Below are positions 61,242 to 64,000 of a stretch of 64,000 nt of DNA, one piece after another. The stretch is from Notospermus geniculatus (lineage: Eukaryota > Nemertea > Pilidiophora > Heteronemertea > Lineidae): the NCBI GenBank assembly GCA_002633025.1, contig NMRB01000075.1:107645-171644 (forward strand), given 5' to 3'. Made by a program: the position numbers and the translations under genes. The notes beneath the pieces are model-generated. The model did no database searches. It worked only from the letters and a program-made list of their open reading frames with translations, and was not told the DNA's origin. Within the stretch, counting starts at the first letter, position 1. The number at the start of each line of letters is the position of its first letter.

Positions 61242-64000
61242 CCATTGATATGCCGTTATTTTCCAAGCCATATCCTTCACATCAGACGATAAAGTTGTTG
61301 TTGCAAATATCACATGAAGCAGGTCGAGGCAACATGGGTGATTATCAGATTTCTGGTGATTATAGATATAAAATCAGATTATGAGATAAGTCCACTGGGT
61401 AGCAGATTTGGCGGTGTCTGTTTCCATGTCAGTGGTCAGGAGGTCTGGAAGCATTCGGTTGATGGCTGACCCTCGTGACCACTGATGGTTGATGGCCGAC
61501 CCTCATGACCATTGGTGTCTGGTCAGGAAATATCATATGGCTGGGTAACTAGTTTACAACTGATTGCATTTCACTGGTCCTCCTCAGTTGATAGAAAATC
61601 GGCTGAGCCTTCACCTGTCAAGCATTTTTAACAGCCATTGTTGCTCATTTTCGGTTATTGCTTGTCTATCAACATTCTGCATCTTCAACGTGGTCCGTTA
61701 ATGGTTGGAGCTAGCATGTGTCACAGTGGTGAATGAGATACCAGCAAAAATTAAATGGGCTGCAAATTCAAAATTAAATAAAAGCCGGGCATTCCACCTG
61801 CTTTTCACCACTTTCACTTCTATGTTGTATCTAAACTCCCAATTTCTTCTGCTTGCTGATCATGGATAGTCCTTTTAACAGTAATTGATTACCATGCACA
61901 CTTTTTTACAACTTCTTGTTGGTCTTTCCTTAGGAATTCGTCTCACTTCCTCTTTCTTACTTTCGATTACCATTTTTCTGGGTATGAATGATTGAAAAGG
62001 CTAATTAGTTACAACTGTTGTGCAACTTGGCCTGTCGTGTTTTAGCATAAATGACTTCTGCAACATCCAGGCCCGATAAGTTGGTAAATTTTTGTGCAAC
62101 ACCTGGGTGATAGAGTAGGCCTAGGTGAGAAATGTAACATCAACCAAAGTTTGCCAATATGATTTCACCAAGTAAATCTTTCACAGGGACCTGATGATAA
62201 CTTAAATATTCAGTGTGGAAAGTATTCTTTTTGGGTATGTGTTTGTGATGCTGCAACATTCGGCAAGATTTGAGAGTGAAGTAATCTGAGATTGTAAAAA
62301 CTATGCGAGTAATTTCTCATGATAACTAAACATGATTAATCTTGGTTACATATCCTTCTCTCTCAAGTGTGGCAAGTGATAACACCCACAAATTTTTGAT
62401 CATCATGTTGGGATGATAGAAAAAGATTCTAACTTCCAACTTCAAAGTTACCAGTTCTTTTTCTAACTGCCATTATTTAGGTAGGCCTACGTAAGTTCGT
62501 GCATCATTTCAGATTTTTACTGGTGTATAAATTTGCATTATGTTACATCCAGATTTGTTTCAATTCACTATGTACAGAAAACAGATAAACAAGTTACTTG
62601 AGTGTTCTGTCAACAGCAGAGCCGTAACAGCAAGACAAGCCACAGAGTTTCTTTCACCAGGGAACATGAAAAGCATCACGCACGTTGCCATCTAGCAACA
62701 TCTACTGGTGTTTTTTCAGCTTTCTCTTGGGAAGACTAATGATCTGACTGTCTGCAAGCCAAGCATGCGTAGGTGTGGGCGAGATTTTAAGGTTAACCTT
62801 TTAAGGATTACTGTCTTCTGCGATCGTGGGGAAGAAATTCGTAATGAATGGAAGTTTAAAAATATTTTTCATAACAAATGAACTTGTAAAAGGCCTTGTC
62901 GACGACATGTAAAATTGTATCGAATACATACAGTATATTTCACAAAAAAAAATTGCAATGCATGGCAATGCTTTTATTTCTGTGTTGATATACAGTGTGA
63001 CACAATATAAATAAATAAAGGGCATCTCCGATATTTGAAAATGTTTGACCCCACAGGGGTCTTCTTCAGGCACGTTCAAGTCAAAATCCCAAAAGGTGTT
63101 GATATAGAGATATTTTTCTGATAATCTCTGCTATTTGCAGCATATATCGAATCTACCAAGAGTTATGTACATGTATGTCTTAACTTCATTGTTTGGTTCC
63201 TTTAGTGGTGGAGAGGACACTGAAGCCCCTTTCGAGCATTATCTGGTATGCACTACCCATTTCATTTAGGAAACTAAATGGGTTTGCCGACATGTACGTG
63301 GTTAATCACCTCTTTAAACCAATACAGCCATGACACCTGATGAGGAAGCCAATTGATTTGATGGATCGAAGGTGTCATCACATCTAATCATGATCAAGTT
63401 TGTAGGTTCATTAACTGTTTACCTATCTTGTTACACTATTGAGTTAATTGCATTATTGTCCTATCTAATCAGTCTGATATGCCTAATGTAATCATAAGCA
63501 CTCTAAATGACATCAGGGATAACTTAAAGACAAGTTGTAATAACTTTATCAATGCGTTATCTCCTTTGAAATTTTGGAAGTCTTTCTGTGGAGTGCAAGA
63601 GATGGAGGGTACCTGTGGCTATTCCTCAGTCATTGTGTAATGTTGTCTTGGTTCTCTTTGTTGATGGTGGGTAAACTTCTCCCAGGTATTCTGATCAACA
63701 TGTATAAATCAGGCAAATCTATAGACATAGTCTTGCCCACTCTGTCCTGTGGAACTGGATTTATTTGAATTGACTCTCCAAGACCTGCAAGGTATAACTG
63801 ATAAAGAATCTTGAGTTGTATGCATGGTAAGATGATGAACAGGCATTCATTCAACAGTTGCCTCTTCTTCATATAGTCAGGTATCTAAGCATCTGTCTTC
63901 TAGACATGCATTCACGATAATTATGTGAAGAAATCAGAAATTTTAGTTGTTTATTTCTTTTCAAATTCCTGGTCCATCTCGCCTAGATTAGTATACCAGA
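61242..64000. other. non-coding stretch to the window end
   Basis: Contains a 30-bp direct duplication at 61457-61516 (GGTTGATGGC, GACCCTC, GTGACCA-type units). Frames up to 92 codons are not recognisable, and none encodes a GPCR TM1-TM2 segment. Confidence 0.45.

Overview
The window is animal nuclear DNA. It is AT-rich, sparsely coding, full of short inverted-repeat elements and degenerate tandem repeats, and its genes are spliced. The recognisable genes are rhodopsin-class G-protein-coupled receptors (GPCRs). Their style, together with the high divergence between near-identical segments, suggests a highly heterozygous marine invertebrate. An echinoderm or another deuterostome is my best guess, but the sequence alone does not prove it. 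Layout: positions 1-20732 hold no gene I can defend. This stretch carries several degenerate tandem arrays (2815-3165, 3545-4240, 4520-4960, 7206-8075), a 158-base assembly gap (5368-5525), a TTAA-flanked miniature transposon (12214-12484), a 1-kb tandem duplication containing a 128-bp near-perfect palindrome (15052-17211), and several hairpin elements. The core of the window is a tandem pair of roughly 16-kb segments: copy A (20733-36376) and copy B (36465-52949), separated by 88 unique bases. All genes in both copies lie on the minus strand. Each copy carries a row of two-exon orphan GPCR genes followed by one large exon encoding TM3-TM7 and the tail of a serotonin 5-HT2-like receptor. Copy B has three intact orphan GPCRs (B1, B2, B3). 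Copy A has two (A1, A2) and a third reduced to its 3' end by a 2569-bp deletion. The orphan GPCRs share an intron at exactly the same codon and phase. They also share unusual motif replacements: DRT for DRY, CSSP for CWxP, NFYLY for NPxxY, and no TM3-ECL2 disulfide. They are 320-325 residues long. Copy A and copy B act as natural insertion-site controls for each other: four insertions present in one copy and absent from the other can be delimited, three with plausible target-site duplications. These are an 866-bp element with a 9-bp duplication, a 271-bp element with a 3-bp duplication, a 240-bp element with a 5-bp duplication, and an 871-bp insert containing a minisatellite between 59-bp inverted arms. 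The pair could be a true recent tandem duplication, or two haplotypes placed end to end by the assembler. A smaller duplicated block that restarts immediately after a single N (57089-57349 and 57866-58140) shows that the second kind of error may occur in this scaffold. Positions 52950-64000 contain no defensible gene. They hold a 373-bp inverted-repeat element with two perfect TGACGTCA sites.
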